A stretch of 64,000 nt of DNA from CAWBCI01 sp963787195 (GCA_963787195.1 CAWBCI010000031.1:1-64000); one strand, 5' to 3'; counted from the first letter of the stretch, positions 35,555 through 45,857 are shown. Made by a program: numbers and translations. Notes: generated from the letters alone by a model not told the origin.

Positions 35555-36706
35555 ATGACTAAGAGGGATTATTATGAAATACTGGAAATATCTAAGAATG
35601 CCACTCCCGAAGAAATAAAAAAGGCATATCGGAAAATGGCCCTGAAGTTTCATCCGGATAAAAATCCGAATGATCCTGAAGCAGAGAATAAATTCAAAGA
35701 ATCGGCTGAGGCCTATGAAGTTCTGAGTAATCCGGAAAAAAGGCAGCGTTATGATCGATACGGCCATGATGGCGTAAAGGGCATGCCTGGTGGAGGAGCC
35801 GGATACGGTATGAGTATGGATGATATCTTCAGCAATTTCGGAGATATATTCGGAGGCGCTTTCGGGGAAGCTTTTGGCTTTAATGCAGGGCGCCGGGGTG
35901 GAAGAAGGAGAGTGAACCGGGGCACAAACCTTAGAGTCAAAGTGAAACTCAGCCTCGAGGAAATTGCCAGCGGAGCAGAAAAGAAAATCAAGGTTAATAA
36001 ATATGTTACCTGTGATGTTTGCCATGGTAGTGGTGCTGAAAACGGTGCAGCCCCATCCACCTGTCCGACCTGCAATGGCCGGGGGCAGGTAACCAGGGTA
36101 ACCAATACTTTCCTGGGGCAAATGCAGACTACTACCACATGCCCTACATGCGACGGAGAAGGAACTATTATAAGCAGAAAATGCGCAAAATGTGCCGGGC
36201 AGGGGATTATCAAAGGTGAAGAAATAATCGCTATCCGAATGCCTGCAGGAGTTTCTGACGGCATGCAATTGTCGATGAGTGGAAAGGGAAACACTGGGGC
36301 CAGAGGTGGAGTACCCGGAGATCTCATAATCCTGGTGGAAGAAATTGAACATCCGGATTTTAACAGGGATGGAAATAACCTGATATATGAGCATTTTATC
36401 AGTATACCGGATGCAACCCTGGGAACTACCGTTGACATACCCACCCTCGAAGGAAAAGCGCGTGTCAAAATAGAGCCGGGTACACAGAGTGGTAAAGTAC
36501 TCCGCTTGAGAAACAAAGGTCTGCCTGATATGAATGGATATGGTAAAGGTGACCTGCTCGTCAATATCAACGTATGGACCCCTCGAATTCTATCCAAAGA
36601 AGAACAGGATATCATGGAAGAACTCAGGAAATCCGATAACTTTATTCCCAACCCTACAAAAAGAGATAAAAGCTTTTTCGACCGAATGAAAAACATCTTT
36701 CATTAA
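35555..36706 (+). CDS. dnaJ: Chaperone DnaJ (type I)
   Basis: Hsp40 that delivers substrates to DnaK. 383 residues with all type I parts: J domain with HPD in LKFHPDKNPND (~residues 30-40), Gly/Phe-rich linker, four zinc-binding repeats CDVCHGSG, CPTCNGRG, CPTCDGEG, CAKCAGQG (~residues 150-220), and the C-terminal substrate domains (FISIPDATLGTTVDIPTLEG). It pairs with grpE upstream; the next gene starts 15 bases downstream. Confidence 0.97.
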   Translation: MTKRDYYEILEISKNATPEEIKKAYRKMALKFHPDKNPNDPEAENKFKESAEAYEVLSNPEKRQRYDRYGHDGVKGMPGGGAGYGMSMDDIFSNFGDIFGGAFGEAFGFNAGRRGGRRRVNRGTNLRVKVKLSLEEIASGAEKKIKVNKYVTCDVCHGSGAENGAAPSTCPTCNGRGQVTRVTNTFLGQMQTTTTCPTCDGEGTIISRKCAKCAGQGIIKGEEIIAIRMPAGVSDGMQLSMSGKGNTGARGGVPGDLIILVEEIEHPDFNRDGNNLIYEHFISIPDATLGTTVDIPTLEGKARVKIEPGTQSGKVLRLRNKGLPDMNGYGKGDLLVNINVWTPRILSKEEQDIMEELRKSDNFIPNPTKRDKSFFDRMKNIFH

Positions 36707-36721
36707 AACCAAATTCCAGGG

Positions 36722-37636
36722 ATGAATCTTATTGAAGTCCAAAATGTAACAAAACGATTTTCAGGGCACACAGCTCTGGATGGAGTGACTTTATCGGTTC
36801 CTGAAAAGTCAATTTACGGCCTTTTGGGTCCGAACGGAGCCGGTAAAACCACCCTGATCCGGATTATCAATCAGATCACTGCTCCAGATGAAGGAAAGAT
36901 TTTTTTCCAGGGGAAAGCTTTGCAGGCTGAAGATATTTTCCGCATAGGATATCTTCCTGAAGAAAGGGGTCTGTATAAAAAGATGAAAGTCGGAGAACAA
37001 GCTTTGTATCTGGCACAATTGAAAGGAATGGGGAAACAGCAAGCTCTCAAAAGTCTAAAAGAATGGTTTGAAAAATTTGAGATAGACGGATGGTGGAACA
37101 AGAAGGTAGAAGAACTTTCAAAAGGGATGCAGCAAAAAGTTCAATTCATCGTAACTGTAATCCATAAGCCGCCCTTGCTTATTTTTGATGAGCCTTTCAG
37201 TGGCTTTGACCCGATAAATGTAAATCTTCTGAAAAAAGAAATTCTCAGGCTCAAAAAAGAAGGCTCTACCATCATCTTTTCTACCCATAACATGTCCTCA
37301 GTAGAAGAACTTTGCGACAATATAGCCCTTCTTAATAAATCCAAAAAAATATTGGACGGCGATGTTCACCAAATCAAACAAACATATCGTTCCAATACAT
37401 TCCAGATCGAATTCAAAGGCAGTGAAATCCAGCAGCATTTACTTCCAGTGGGTTTTGATCTCATCGGACAAAAAAGCATAAACGGATTTCAGGAAGCCAT
37501 CATCCGTTTGCCCCAGAATCTCAAACCGAACGATCTTTTGCAAGTCCTGATCGGACAAGCTGAAATATACGGATTTCACGAAATCCTTCCCACCATGAAC
37601 GATATTTTCATTGAAACCGTTAATAAGGCCAACTAA
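36722..37636 (+). CDS. ABC transporter ATP-binding protein (NatA-like)
   Basis: 304-residue ATPase of an ABC-2 exporter. Walker A is GPNGAGKTTLIRII, signature ELSKGMQQKVQF, Walker B LLIFDEPFSGFDP, and the H-loop STHNMSS. The C-terminal ~90 residues are the DUF4162-type extension found in NatA and related exporters. The stop overlaps the permease start by one base. The substrate is not readable; sodium export is only the annotation of the closest-looking named family. Confidence 0.9.
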   Translation: MNLIEVQNVTKRFSGHTALDGVTLSVPEKSIYGLLGPNGAGKTTLIRIINQITAPDEGKIFFQGKALQAEDIFRIGYLPEERGLYKKMKVGEQALYLAQLKGMGKQQALKSLKEWFEKFEIDGWWNKKVEELSKGMQQKVQFIVTVIHKPPLLIFDEPFSGFDPINVNLLKKEILRLKKEGSTIIFSTHNMSSVEELCDNIALLNKSKKILDGDVHQIKQTYRSNTFQIEFKGSEIQQHLLPVGFDLIGQKSINGFQEAIIRLPQNLKPNDLLQVLIGQAEIYGFHEILPTMNDIFIETVNKAN

Positions 37637-38988
37637 TGAATAAGATCCTGCTGATAATCAAAAGAGAATACCTTACAAGGGTCAAGAAAAAATCGTTTAT
37701 CATTATGACTTTCCTGGGGCCTATCCTGATGGCTTCCGTGTGGATAGTACCCATGATCCTGGCAACCAAATCAGAAGGAACCAAGGTTATAGAAGTACTG
37801 GATGAAACCGGTATCTTCTATGAAAAATTCAAAGAAAGCCCCGATCTGAAATTCGTATATATCAATACCGATCTTCGAACGGCAAAAGAAGAACTTACCA
37901 AAACGGGGGATTTTGCCATTTTGTATATCCCTAAGGGAGATTATTCAGTTCCCCGTTCAGCTTTTATGTATTCATACAAAAAACCGGGTTTGAGTCTCAA
38001 AATTTATCTCCAGGGGGAGTTAAACCAGACACTTGAAAACAGGAAATTACAGGATGTATACGGAATAGACGCGAAGACCATTGCATCGGTTAAGTCAAAT
38101 GTGGCCCTGGTTGTGGAAGATATCGCTACCAATGAAAAATCATATACGGAAGTTAGCTGGGCACTGGGCTTTATTGGTGGTATGCTGATTTACTTCTTTA
38201 TCTTTATGTACGGTTCGCAGGTAATGCGTGGAGTGATAGAAGAGAAAACGAGCCGTATAGTGGAAGTCATCGTTTCATCTGTGAAACCCATACAATTAAT
38301 GCTGGGAAAGATAGTCGGAATTGCCATGGTGGGCTTGACACAATTCCTGCTTTGGATACTCCTGACACTTGGGATCGTGACTGCATTTACAAGCATTTAC
38401 GCGGACCAGATCACAAAATACCAGATGAAGGAACAAATAGTGGAACCGGGTCAATTGTTTTCATCGCAACCTATGGGAGTTGAAAATGCACAGCCTGATT
38501 TGCAAAAACTCGGTACGGATGAAAACATTGCACAGGTTCTGGATATGTTCTTTTCGATTAATTACGGAGTGATTATCCTTTCGTTTCTTTTCTATTTTAT
38601 TGCAGGTTACCTCTTATATGCAGCACTTTTCGCGGCAATCGGTTCGGCGGTCGACAGCGAGGCGGACACCCAGCAATTCATGCTACCCGTAACATTGCCA
38701 TTGATTTTTTCAATAATCATCGGTCTGTCCTTTGTCCTGAATAATCCTGACGGTAAAATAGCCTATTGGCTTTCTATCATACCCTTCACATCCCCTATCA
38801 TTATGATGATCAGGATACCCTTTGGGGTAAATATTTATTCGGAACTGATACCTTCCATGGTCTTACTCGTGATCGGATTTCTGATTACAACCTGGATAGC
38901 TGCAAAGATTTACCGGACCGGCATACTTATGTACGGAAAGAAAGTCTCTTACAAAGAGCTATGGAAATGGATAACTTACAGAAATTAA
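37636..38988 (+). CDS. ABC-2 type permease (NatB-like)
   Basis: 450 residues. One membrane segment near residues 20-45 is followed by a ~130-residue extracytoplasmic domain and then about five or six segments from residue ~175 (SWALGFIGGMLIYFFIFMYG; FLLWILLTLGIVTAFTSIY; VIILSFLFYFIAGYLLYAAL). The block EEKTSRIVEVIVSSVKPIQL is the classic ABC-2 motif. It forms the exporter with the preceding ATPase. It converges with the polyamine cluster, stops only 12 bases apart. Confidence 0.88.
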   Translation: MNKILLIIKREYLTRVKKKSFIIMTFLGPILMASVWIVPMILATKSEGTKVIEVLDETGIFYEKFKESPDLKFVYINTDLRTAKEELTKTGDFAILYIPKGDYSVPRSAFMYSYKKPGLSLKIYLQGELNQTLENRKLQDVYGIDAKTIASVKSNVALVVEDIATNEKSYTEVSWALGFIGGMLIYFFIFMYGSQVMRGVIEEKTSRIVEVIVSSVKPIQLMLGKIVGIAMVGLTQFLLWILLTLGIVTAFTSIYADQITKYQMKEQIVEPGQLFSSQPMGVENAQPDLQKLGTDENIAQVLDMFFSINYGVIILSFLFYFIAGYLLYAALFAAIGSAVDSEADTQQFMLPVTLPLIFSIIIGLSFVLNNPDGKIAYWLSIIPFTSPIIMMIRIPFGVNIYSELIPSMVLLVIGFLITTWIAAKIYRTGILMYGKKVSYKELWKWITYRN

Positions 38989-39000
38989 AAAAAGAGTCTA

Positions 39001-40020
39001 TTATCTATCAAACAACTTCGACCATCTTTTAAATTCCCTCTTTTTCCAGTCACCTTTATGATAGGCATTGCTAATAATCAGCGGCAGCACTGATGTAGCT
39101 TCGGCAAAAACCATTTGTTCATAAACCGTATCCACCTTTCCCCAGGAAGAAGCTTCTTTAAGTGTAGAGCTGGAACAAGCCCCGTCACGCGGATCAGCTA
39201 CGGTAATCTGAACGGCATATTTATGCATAGGAACCTCTTTCCCAAGTATTTCAGCACATATGACTGTATCTTGTGTGAAATTTTTCGGAACGCCCCCTCC
39301 TATCATGAACAGACCAGTAATTTCGGCAGCCATTTTAACCTGGGTAAGTTCCATGAAATCCTTCACCGAGTCGATGCTCACATGCTTATCAGGGCGTTCC
39401 CACTGATGTTTAACGAGTCCGAAACCCGCGCTGCTGTCGGTAAAAGCTGGGCAAAATATGGGGACATCATTTTCATAACAAGCTTGAACCAGAGAATCTT
39501 TCTTTTTGGAATGATCAACAAGGTATTTTCCCATTTCACGAATGAACTCACGGGACGAATAAGGTCTTGGCTCCAGCATATCAGCTATAATCTTGACGGT
39601 CATATCACATGCCTGAAGTTCTTCCTCATCAATATAAGTATCGTAGATACGATCAATATAATGTTCACGAAGCATTCTGTCGTCCACATTCGGTGTGCCT
39701 TTATAATGTTTAAAGCCCAGTGCTTCGAAAAAATCCATATCCACAATTGAAGCCCCGGTAGCTACAACAGCATCTATCATTTTATTTTTGACCATATCGA
39801 CATACACCTGCATACAGCCGCCGGCACTTGTACTGCCTGCCAGGGTAAGGATAATGCTGCATTCCTTGTCTTTGATCATAAGTTCAAGAATATCGGCCGC
39901 ATTGGCGGTCTCCCTGGAACTGAATGACATCTCCCGCATCGAATCAATGATGGATACAGCATTAAAAGATTTAATATCTATATGCTGTATGGTTTCTTTT
40001 AAAAGCTCGCTCTTTTTCAT
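39001..40020 (-). CDS. Deoxyhypusine-synthase-family enzyme, likely polyamine biosynthesis
   Basis: 339 residues of the deoxyhypusine synthase (DHS) fold. Bacteria lack eIF5A, and bacterial DHS homologues have been linked to spermidine or homospermidine formation by aminobutyl or aminopropyl transfer. NAD-binding blocks are SIILTLAGSTSAGG and AVVATGASIVDMDF; ITGLFMIGGGVPKNF and the SWGKVDTVYEQMVF segment follow. The Lys in SWGK corresponds to the catalytic lysine that forms the imine intermediate in human DHS. It is the last gene of a cluster with agmatinase (17 bases upstream) and arginine decarboxylase, which make putrescine, the expected co-substrate. Exact product is inferred. Confidence 0.88.
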   Translation of the reverse strand: MKKSELLKETIQHIDIKSFNAVSIIDSMREMSFSSRETANAADILELMIKDKECSIILTLAGSTSAGGCMQVYVDMVKNKMIDAVVATGASIVDMDFFEALGFKHYKGTPNVDDRMLREHYIDRIYDTYIDEEELQACDMTVKIIADMLEPRPYSSREFIREMGKYLVDHSKKKDSLVQACYENDVPIFCPAFTDSSAGFGLVKHQWERPDKHVSIDSVKDFMELTQVKMAAEITGLFMIGGGVPKNFTQDTVICAEILGKEVPMHKYAVQITVADPRDGACSSSTLKEASSWGKVDTVYEQMVFAEATSVLPLIISNAYHKGDWKKREFKRWSKLFDR

Positions 40021-40037
40021 ATTATCCTGGTTTTAGA

Positions 40038-40898
40038 TCATTTACTTTTTGAATATTTCAGGCTGAGGATTTGATAAATAAGCTTGGATGCCAGAAAATC
40101 GGGGGCCCTGTTGGAGCCGCTTGGGCAGAGTTCTACTACATCCATCCCCACCAGGTTCTTCTTCATGATGACTTTGCGGATCAGGCCCAACACTTCATAA
40201 TAAGCCAATCCGCCCGGTTCGGGTGTTCCTGTTGATGACATAATGGAAGGATCCAGTCCATCCAGATCAATGGTCAGGTAAACATTATTGTCAAGCTTTT
40301 CCAGAACTTCATCCATCCATCCCGGAGCTGCCCCCGCAATATCTTTGGCATAAAAGATCCGGTCTTTAATAATATATGGCTTTTCAACCGTATCCATACT
40401 TCTGATCCCAACCTGCACATAGGGGCACCACTCCCTGACCCTGGCCATAACACAGGCGTGATTGAAAGGGGAGCCCTCATATTCAGGCCTCAGATCGGTG
40501 TGGGCATCGATCTGAAGCACGCAGAGGCCTGGAATTTTTTCATTGAAAGCTTTCACTGCACCAATGCTGACCGAATGTTCACCGCCAAGCGTAACGATAA
40601 ACTTTTTTTCATCAAGATGATGGACAACTCTTCTATATACGCTTTCCACCATATTATCCGGGGAAGACTTTTCAAGTACTGCCTCATCCGTAAATATTCC
40701 CTTAAGGAATACTTCTGAATCGGTCTCTATATCATAAAGTTCCATGTTAGCTGAGGCTTCGAGGATAGCATCCGGGCCTTTGTCAGCTCCTTTCACCCAG
40801 GTACTGGTTTCATCATATGGAACAGGGAGTATAACTATGTCAGATGATTCATAGCTTGAAAATTCTTCGGATAATCCTCCAAAATTCATTCCTGGCAA
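40038..40898 (-). CDS. speB: Agmatinase
   Basis: Hydrolyses agmatine to putrescine and urea. 286 residues of the ureohydrolase (arginase) family. The two-manganese site is complete: GGEHSVS, QIDAHTDLRPEYEG, and TIDLDGLDPS with the two Asp. Near the end, GMDVVELCPSG is conserved. Arginase is the alternative, but the arginine decarboxylase upstream makes agmatinase more likely. It lies 53 bases after the decarboxylase gene. Confidence 0.92.
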   Translation of the reverse strand: MPGMNFGGLSEEFSSYESSDIVILPVPYDETSTWVKGADKGPDAILEASANMELYDIETDSEVFLKGIFTDEAVLEKSSPDNMVESVYRRVVHHLDEKKFIVTLGGEHSVSIGAVKAFNEKIPGLCVLQIDAHTDLRPEYEGSPFNHACVMARVREWCPYVQVGIRSMDTVEKPYIIKDRIFYAKDIAGAAPGWMDEVLEKLDNNVYLTIDLDGLDPSIMSSTGTPEPGGLAYYEVLGLIRKVIMKKNLVGMDVVELCPSGSNRAPDFLASKLIYQILSLKYSKSK

Positions 40899-40951
40899 GT
40901 TTTAATGGTTTATATATGGCTGCAAAATTACAATTTATCTGTAGCGTACAC

Positions 40952-42343
40952 TTAATATCCAAGTATTTTCATCATCGATTTATAACTTTGTTCCTTGGCA
41001 AACAAACGGGTATAATATTCCCCGTCCTCATCCCTGTCGATAATAATGTGTTTGGGCGCCGGAATCAGGCAATGCTGTATTCCGCCATAGCCCCCGATGG
41101 ATTCCTGGTAAGCGCCGGTATGGAAAAGTCCTATATACTGAGGCACGCCCGGTTTGATCTTCGGAAGGAAAATTGCATTGGAATGCGCCTCGGAATTATA
41201 ATAATCCTCGCTATCGCAAGTCAGTCCCCCCAGGAAAACCCTTTCATATTCCTGGTCCCAGTTATTAACGGATAAAAGAATGAAACGCTGGTTCAGGGCC
41301 CATGTATCAGGTAGTGTAGTCATGAACGAACTGTCAATCATATTCCATGCTTCACGGTCATTCTGCCGTTTCTGATCGATAATGGAATAAAGAACAGCAC
41401 CGCTCTCCCCCACCGTAAAAGAACCGAATTCCGTGAAAATATCCGGTTCAGGGACATTGTTAAGAGTACAAATATTCTTAATCTGGGAAATAATCTCTTC
41501 AGCCATGTATTCATAATCATAATCAAATGAAAGCGAATTCATTACCGGAAAACCACCCCCTATATTCAAGGAATCCAGCTCCGGACATACTTTCTTTAGG
41601 TCACAGTATACATTCACACATTTAGAAAGTTCATTCCAGTAATAAGCTGAATCCCGGATTCCGGTGTTAATGAAAAAATGCAGCATTTTCAGCTCAAATT
41701 TGGAATTTCCCTTTATCCGGTTATTGTAAAACGGAACAATGTCATTATACCGGATTCCCAGACGGGAAGTATAGAATTCAAATTTTGGTTCCTCTTCAGA
41801 TGCGATCCTTATGCCAATTTTGCTTTTAGTAGTAATGAATTTTTCGTATTTCTCCAGTTCGAATAAATTGTCCAGTACAGGGATCACATTCTGGTACCCG
41901 TTATTAATAAGGTTAACAATATTATCGATATACTGTGGTCTTTTAAAACCATTACAAATCAAAAATGTCTCCTTACTAATTTTACCGGTTTCAAAAAGAT
42001 TTTCGACAATATTGATATCAAATGCAGAGGAAGTTTCAAGATGTATATCATTCTTGAGGGCTTCTTCAAGTATGAAAGAGAAATGTGAGCTCTTGGTACA
42101 GTAGCAATAGGTATAATTCCCATTATAATCCGCTTTTGCCATCGCAACATTAAACCATCTTTTGGCTTTTTGTATTTGTTGGCTTATCCTTGGCAAATAA
42201 GTAATTTTTAAAGGTGTTCCATATTGTTTGATGATATCCATAAGAGAAATTTCATGAAAGGAAAGTTCATTATTTACAACATCAAATTCCTCAGTTGGAA
42301 AATCAAAAGTCTGTTCAATGAGATCCGAATATTTTGTCTTCAT
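40952..42343 (-). CDS. speA: Arginine decarboxylase (PLP, alanine-racemase fold)
   Basis: Makes agmatine from arginine. 463 residues, shorter than the ~630-660 of E. coli SpeA because the inserted helical domain is missing or reduced; this compact type is usual in Bacteroidota. The PLP lysine lies in CTKSSHFSFILEEAL, the glycine loop is LNIGGGFPV, the second active-site block is LTCDSEDYYN (CxSxD), followed by LFHTGAYQES near the dimer interface. It is first in the three-gene polyamine cluster. Other basic-amino-acid decarboxylases are possible but agmatinase downstream supports arginine. Confidence 0.9.
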   Translation of the reverse strand: MKTKYSDLIEQTFDFPTEEFDVVNNELSFHEISLMDIIKQYGTPLKITYLPRISQQIQKAKRWFNVAMAKADYNGNYTYCYCTKSSHFSFILEEALKNDIHLETSSAFDINIVENLFETGKISKETFLICNGFKRPQYIDNIVNLINNGYQNVIPVLDNLFELEKYEKFITTKSKIGIRIASEEEPKFEFYTSRLGIRYNDIVPFYNNRIKGNSKFELKMLHFFINTGIRDSAYYWNELSKCVNVYCDLKKVCPELDSLNIGGGFPVMNSLSFDYDYEYMAEEIISQIKNICTLNNVPEPDIFTEFGSFTVGESGAVLYSIIDQKRQNDREAWNMIDSSFMTTLPDTWALNQRFILLSVNNWDQEYERVFLGGLTCDSEDYYNSEAHSNAIFLPKIKPGVPQYIGLFHTGAYQESIGGYGGIQHCLIPAPKHIIIDRDEDGEYYTRLFAKEQSYKSMMKILGY

Positions 42344-42692
42344 AATATTATAGCATAAACTTTTTGAGAGTGCAAAACTAATTCAATTTGAAAAGACAGC
42401 CACATATTTTCGATCCATCTCAGTTAAATAATCAAAATATTAGCAATGTAAGTCAGCCGGATGTTAAAAATTCTACAAATCTGTCTTGAAAAACATTTAG
42501 AATTAGGGGCAATAATTTGGCAAAATAGATCAAATGCTCATATTCATACATTTACTATAAAAATGTAAAGATAAATGTCAGCTTTCCCTTATTATTATAA
42601 TAAAATTTGAATCTTGATTGGTATATTAGAAATATTATTCTAATTTTGCACCCTTCAAAATCTGTCACACTGAAATATAAAAATCTGATAAT
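42344..42692. other. Divergent promoter region between speA and secDF
   Basis: 349 AT-rich bases. For speA a minus-strand box TAGTTTTG lies at 42373-42380, 30 bases before the start. For secDF a good promoter lies at 42618-42648. Between 42400 and 42600 I see no gene, repeat or strong hairpin. Confidence 0.5.
42618..42648 (+). promoter_or_regulatory. Promoter of secDF (TTG-N20-TAATTTTG)
   Basis: TTG at 42618-42620 and TAATTTTG at 42641-42648 are separated by 20 bases, matching the Bacteroidota -33/-7 arrangement. The start codon at 42693 is 45 bases further on. Confidence 0.7.
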
Positions 42693-45600
42693 ATGCAGAG
42701 TAGAGGAGCTATAAAGGTTTTTGCCATTGCGTTTGCGTTGGTCTGCCTTTTCCAATTATCATTTACTTTCGTCAGTTCGAAGATCGAACGGGAAGCCAGA
42801 AGCTATGCCAGGAATGATGCAGCTAAAAAAGAAGCTGCAGATTTGGCAAATGGGAATCAATTGCGGGAGACTTTTGATTTGGATTCCATTGCCAGTAAAA
42901 GGGAGAATTTTTATCTGGATTCCATGAATAACGAGGTTGTGTATAATATCCTTGTTAGAAAGTATACCTATAAAGAAGTAAAGGAAAGAGAGATCAACCT
43001 CGGCCTTGACTTGAAAGGTGGGATGAACGTAATCCTGGAAGTATCCATAGGTGATATCGTTAAGGCGCTTGCAGGACCCAACGCAGTGAATCCTGTTTTC
43101 CAGAAAGCTTTGGCAACTGCCCATGAAAAGCAACGTAACAGCCAGAAGGATTTCGTAACCCTGTTCGGGGAATCCTGGCAGGAAATCGACCCAAATGCAA
43201 AGCTTGCTTCTATCTTCAACTCTGTTGAACTGAAAGATAAAATCAGTTATAATTCAACGAATGAAGAAGTCTTAAAAGTAATACGTGCAGAAACACAGAG
43301 TGCATTCGACCGTACATTCAACATTCTCAGAACCAGGATAGACCGTTTCGGTGTAACTCAGCCGAATGTTCAGAAACTTGCTGCTTCAGGCCGCATTCTC
43401 GTTGAATTACCCGGTATCAAAGATCCGGCTCGTGTGAGAAAACTTTTACAGGGAACAGCCAAGCTTGAATTCTGGGAGACATACCAATACAAAGACATAT
43501 ACAATTATTTTGCTGAGGCCAACAAGAAACTAAAAAGCATTCAGAATACCGAAGATCTTGAAGCCGGAGCAAGTGCTGACTCAACTTTAAAAGCAACTGA
43601 AACCGCTAAAGCTGCGCAGAAGGAAGTCACTCCAGAATCGAAATCAGATACCACCGGAAAATCTTCCCTGCTGGAACAAATTGAAAGTGATACGAGCAAA
43701 ACTGCCGATCAGAAAAAATCATTTGAGCAATATGCCGAGGATAATCCTCTGAATGCTTATCTGACCCCTGCTTTCTTCCAGGGTGATGACGGGAATTATT
43801 ATCCGAGCGACGGAGCTACTGTCGGCTTTTCGAAAATTCAGGACACCGCCAAGGTGAATGCGATGCTGAAAAAGGTCCAGAACGTATTTCCAAGGAACCT
43901 GAAACTTGACTGGACTGTCAAGCCCAGGACTGCCTCCTCGGATGTTCTCGAACTGATCGCCCTGAAAGTTACTTCAAGGGACGGAACAGCAGCCCTTGGT
44001 GGAGATGTAGTAGTGGATGCCCGGCAAGATTATGATCAGGTGGGAAACGTAGAAGTTACCCTCTCCATGAACAATGAAGGAGCGCGTATCTGGAAAAGAT
44101 TAACGGCGGACAACATAGGAAAACAAGTCGCTATTGTGCTTGATGGCTATGTTTATTCTTCACCTTCGGTAAGGACCGAAATTCCAAATGGCCGTTCTTC
44201 CATCAGTGGCGGGAACATGTCCATAGAAGAAGCCCAGGACCTTGCAAATATCCTGAAAGCCGGAAAACTCCCGGCGCCTGCCCGGATTGTTGAAGAAGCA
44301 GTAGTAGGGCCTTCCCTTGGTAAGGAAGCTATAAACGCAGGTTTATGGTCCTTCGTCATCGCTTTTATGCTGGTACTTGTATATATGGTATTCTTTTACT
44401 CCCGTGCAGGTTTCATTGCTGACCTTGCCCTGATTGTCAATATCTTCTTTATCTTCGGTGTACTTGCCTCTCTTGGGGCGGTACTTACTTTGCCTGGTAT
44501 AGCAGGTATAGTGCTGACACTTGGTATGGCTGTGGATGCGAACGTTATCATCTATGAGCGTATCCGGGAGGAGATACGAGCCGGAAAAGGCATGCGACTC
44601 GCGATCAGCGATGGATATAAGAATGCCTATTCAGCCATTATCGATGGGAACGTCACCACCCTGTTGACCGGTATTGTTTTGTACTCATTCGGTACAGGCC
44701 CTGTTCAGGGTTTTGCCACCACTCTTATTATTGGTATCCTGTCATCACTTTTCTCAGCTATCTTCATTTCACGTCTGATATTCAACTGGACTGTTGAGAA
44801 GAACAAGCCCCTCAGTTTTGACATTCCAATGACCAGGAATTTCCTCCAGAACACTAATATTGACTTCATAAGCGGCAGGAAAATTGCGTACATCATCTCA
44901 GGAACTCTTATTCTGATCGGAATTATTTCTCTTTCTACCAGGGGCCTGAACATGGGGATAGATTTTGCAGGGGGACGCACCTATATTATCCGTTTCGACC
45001 AGAATGTAAAAACCAACAATATCCGCTCGGCACTTACTACTCAGTTTGATAATGTCGCCCCCGAAGTAAAAACTTTCGGTCCCAGTACTCAGGTTAAAGT
45101 CACTACCAAATACCTTATTGATGATGAATCTACGGATGTGGATTCAATTATTCAGACCCGCTTATTTGCAGGTTTAAAGCCCTTCTATGCAAATGATAAA
45201 ATCACATACCGGGATTTTTCGACTGATATAGAAACACAAGGTAAATTGCTTGGTATCTTAAGTTCACAAAAAGTCGGGCCGACTATAGCGGATGATATCC
45301 GGAACAAGGCGGTCCTGGCTATCGTAATAGCACTTATTGTGATCTTCATATATATAGCGATTCGTTTTAAACGATGGCAGTATGGTCTCGGAGGTGTCAT
45401 CGCCCTTTTCCACGATACCATGATAACTATCGGGCTATTCTCCCTTCTATATTCTGTAATGCCCTTCAGTATGGAGATTGACCAGGCATTTATAGCGGCT
45501 ATCCTGACTATTATCGGTTACTCTATTAATGATACGGTAATTATTTTTGACAGGATCAGGGAATATAATACTCTTTATCCCAAAAAAGATATTGGGGTCA

Positions 45601-45833
45601 ATATGAATAATGGTCTGAACAGTACTTTGTCAAGAACTGTTAACACAGCTGGTACTACGATTGTGGTATTGTTTGCCATGTTCCTCTTCGGTGGGGAGAT
45701 TATCCGTGGATTTACCTTCGCCCTGCTGATCGGTATTTTTGTAGGAACTTATTCTTCCATTTTCGTTGCTACCCCGATTGCATATGACTTGTTGAGCAGA
45801 ATTAAAAAGAAAATTCCTGGAAAAACAAAATAA
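42693..45833 (+). CDS. secDF: Protein translocase SecDF (fused)
   Basis: Uses the proton gradient to complete Sec-dependent export. 1046 residues, SecD and SecF in one chain. SecD part (~1-690): first membrane helix at the N-terminus, LGLDLKGGMNVILEV, the periplasmic P1 domain with TRIDRFGVTQPNVQKL, a charged low-complexity insert (~290-345), then the six-helix block with GIVLTLGMAVDANVIIYERIR. SecF part (~715-1046): NMGIDFAGGRTYIIRF and GYSINDTVIIFDRIREYN, both with the RND-type Asp. The fused state is usual in this phylum. A hairpin terminator follows. Confidence 0.97.
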   Translation: MQSRGAIKVFAIAFALVCLFQLSFTFVSSKIEREARSYARNDAAKKEAADLANGNQLRETFDLDSIASKRENFYLDSMNNEVVYNILVRKYTYKEVKEREINLGLDLKGGMNVILEVSIGDIVKALAGPNAVNPVFQKALATAHEKQRNSQKDFVTLFGESWQEIDPNAKLASIFNSVELKDKISYNSTNEEVLKVIRAETQSAFDRTFNILRTRIDRFGVTQPNVQKLAASGRILVELPGIKDPARVRKLLQGTAKLEFWETYQYKDIYNYFAEANKKLKSIQNTEDLEAGASADSTLKATETAKAAQKEVTPESKSDTTGKSSLLEQIESDTSKTADQKKSFEQYAEDNPLNAYLTPAFFQGDDGNYYPSDGATVGFSKIQDTAKVNAMLKKVQNVFPRNLKLDWTVKPRTASSDVLELIALKVTSRDGTAALGGDVVVDARQDYDQVGNVEVTLSMNNEGARIWKRLTADNIGKQVAIVLDGYVYSSPSVRTEIPNGRSSISGGNMSIEEAQDLANILKAGKLPAPARIVEEAVVGPSLGKEAINAGLWSFVIAFMLVLVYMVFFYSRAGFIADLALIVNIFFIFGVLASLGAVLTLPGIAGIVLTLGMAVDANVIIYERIREEIRAGKGMRLAISDGYKNAYSAIIDGNVTTLLTGIVLYSFGTGPVQGFATTLIIGILSSLFSAIFISRLIFNWTVEKNKPLSFDIPMTRNFLQNTNIDFISGRKIAYIISGTLILIGIISLSTRGLNMGIDFAGGRTYIIRFDQNVKTNNIRSALTTQFDNVAPEVKTFGPSTQVKVTTKYLIDDESTDVDSIIQTRLFAGLKPFYANDKITYRDFSTDIETQGKLLGILSSQKVGPTIADDIRNKAVLAIVIALIVIFIYIAIRFKRWQYGLGGVIALFHDTMITIGLFSLLYSVMPFSMEIDQAFIAAILTIIGYSINDTVIIFDRIREYNTLYPKKDIGVNMNNGLNSTLSRTVNTAGTTIVVLFAMFLFGGEIIRGFTFALLIGIFVGTYSSIFVATPIAYDLLSRIKKKIPGKTK

Positions 45834-45857
45834 ATTTTTCCGTTATAATAAATATTC

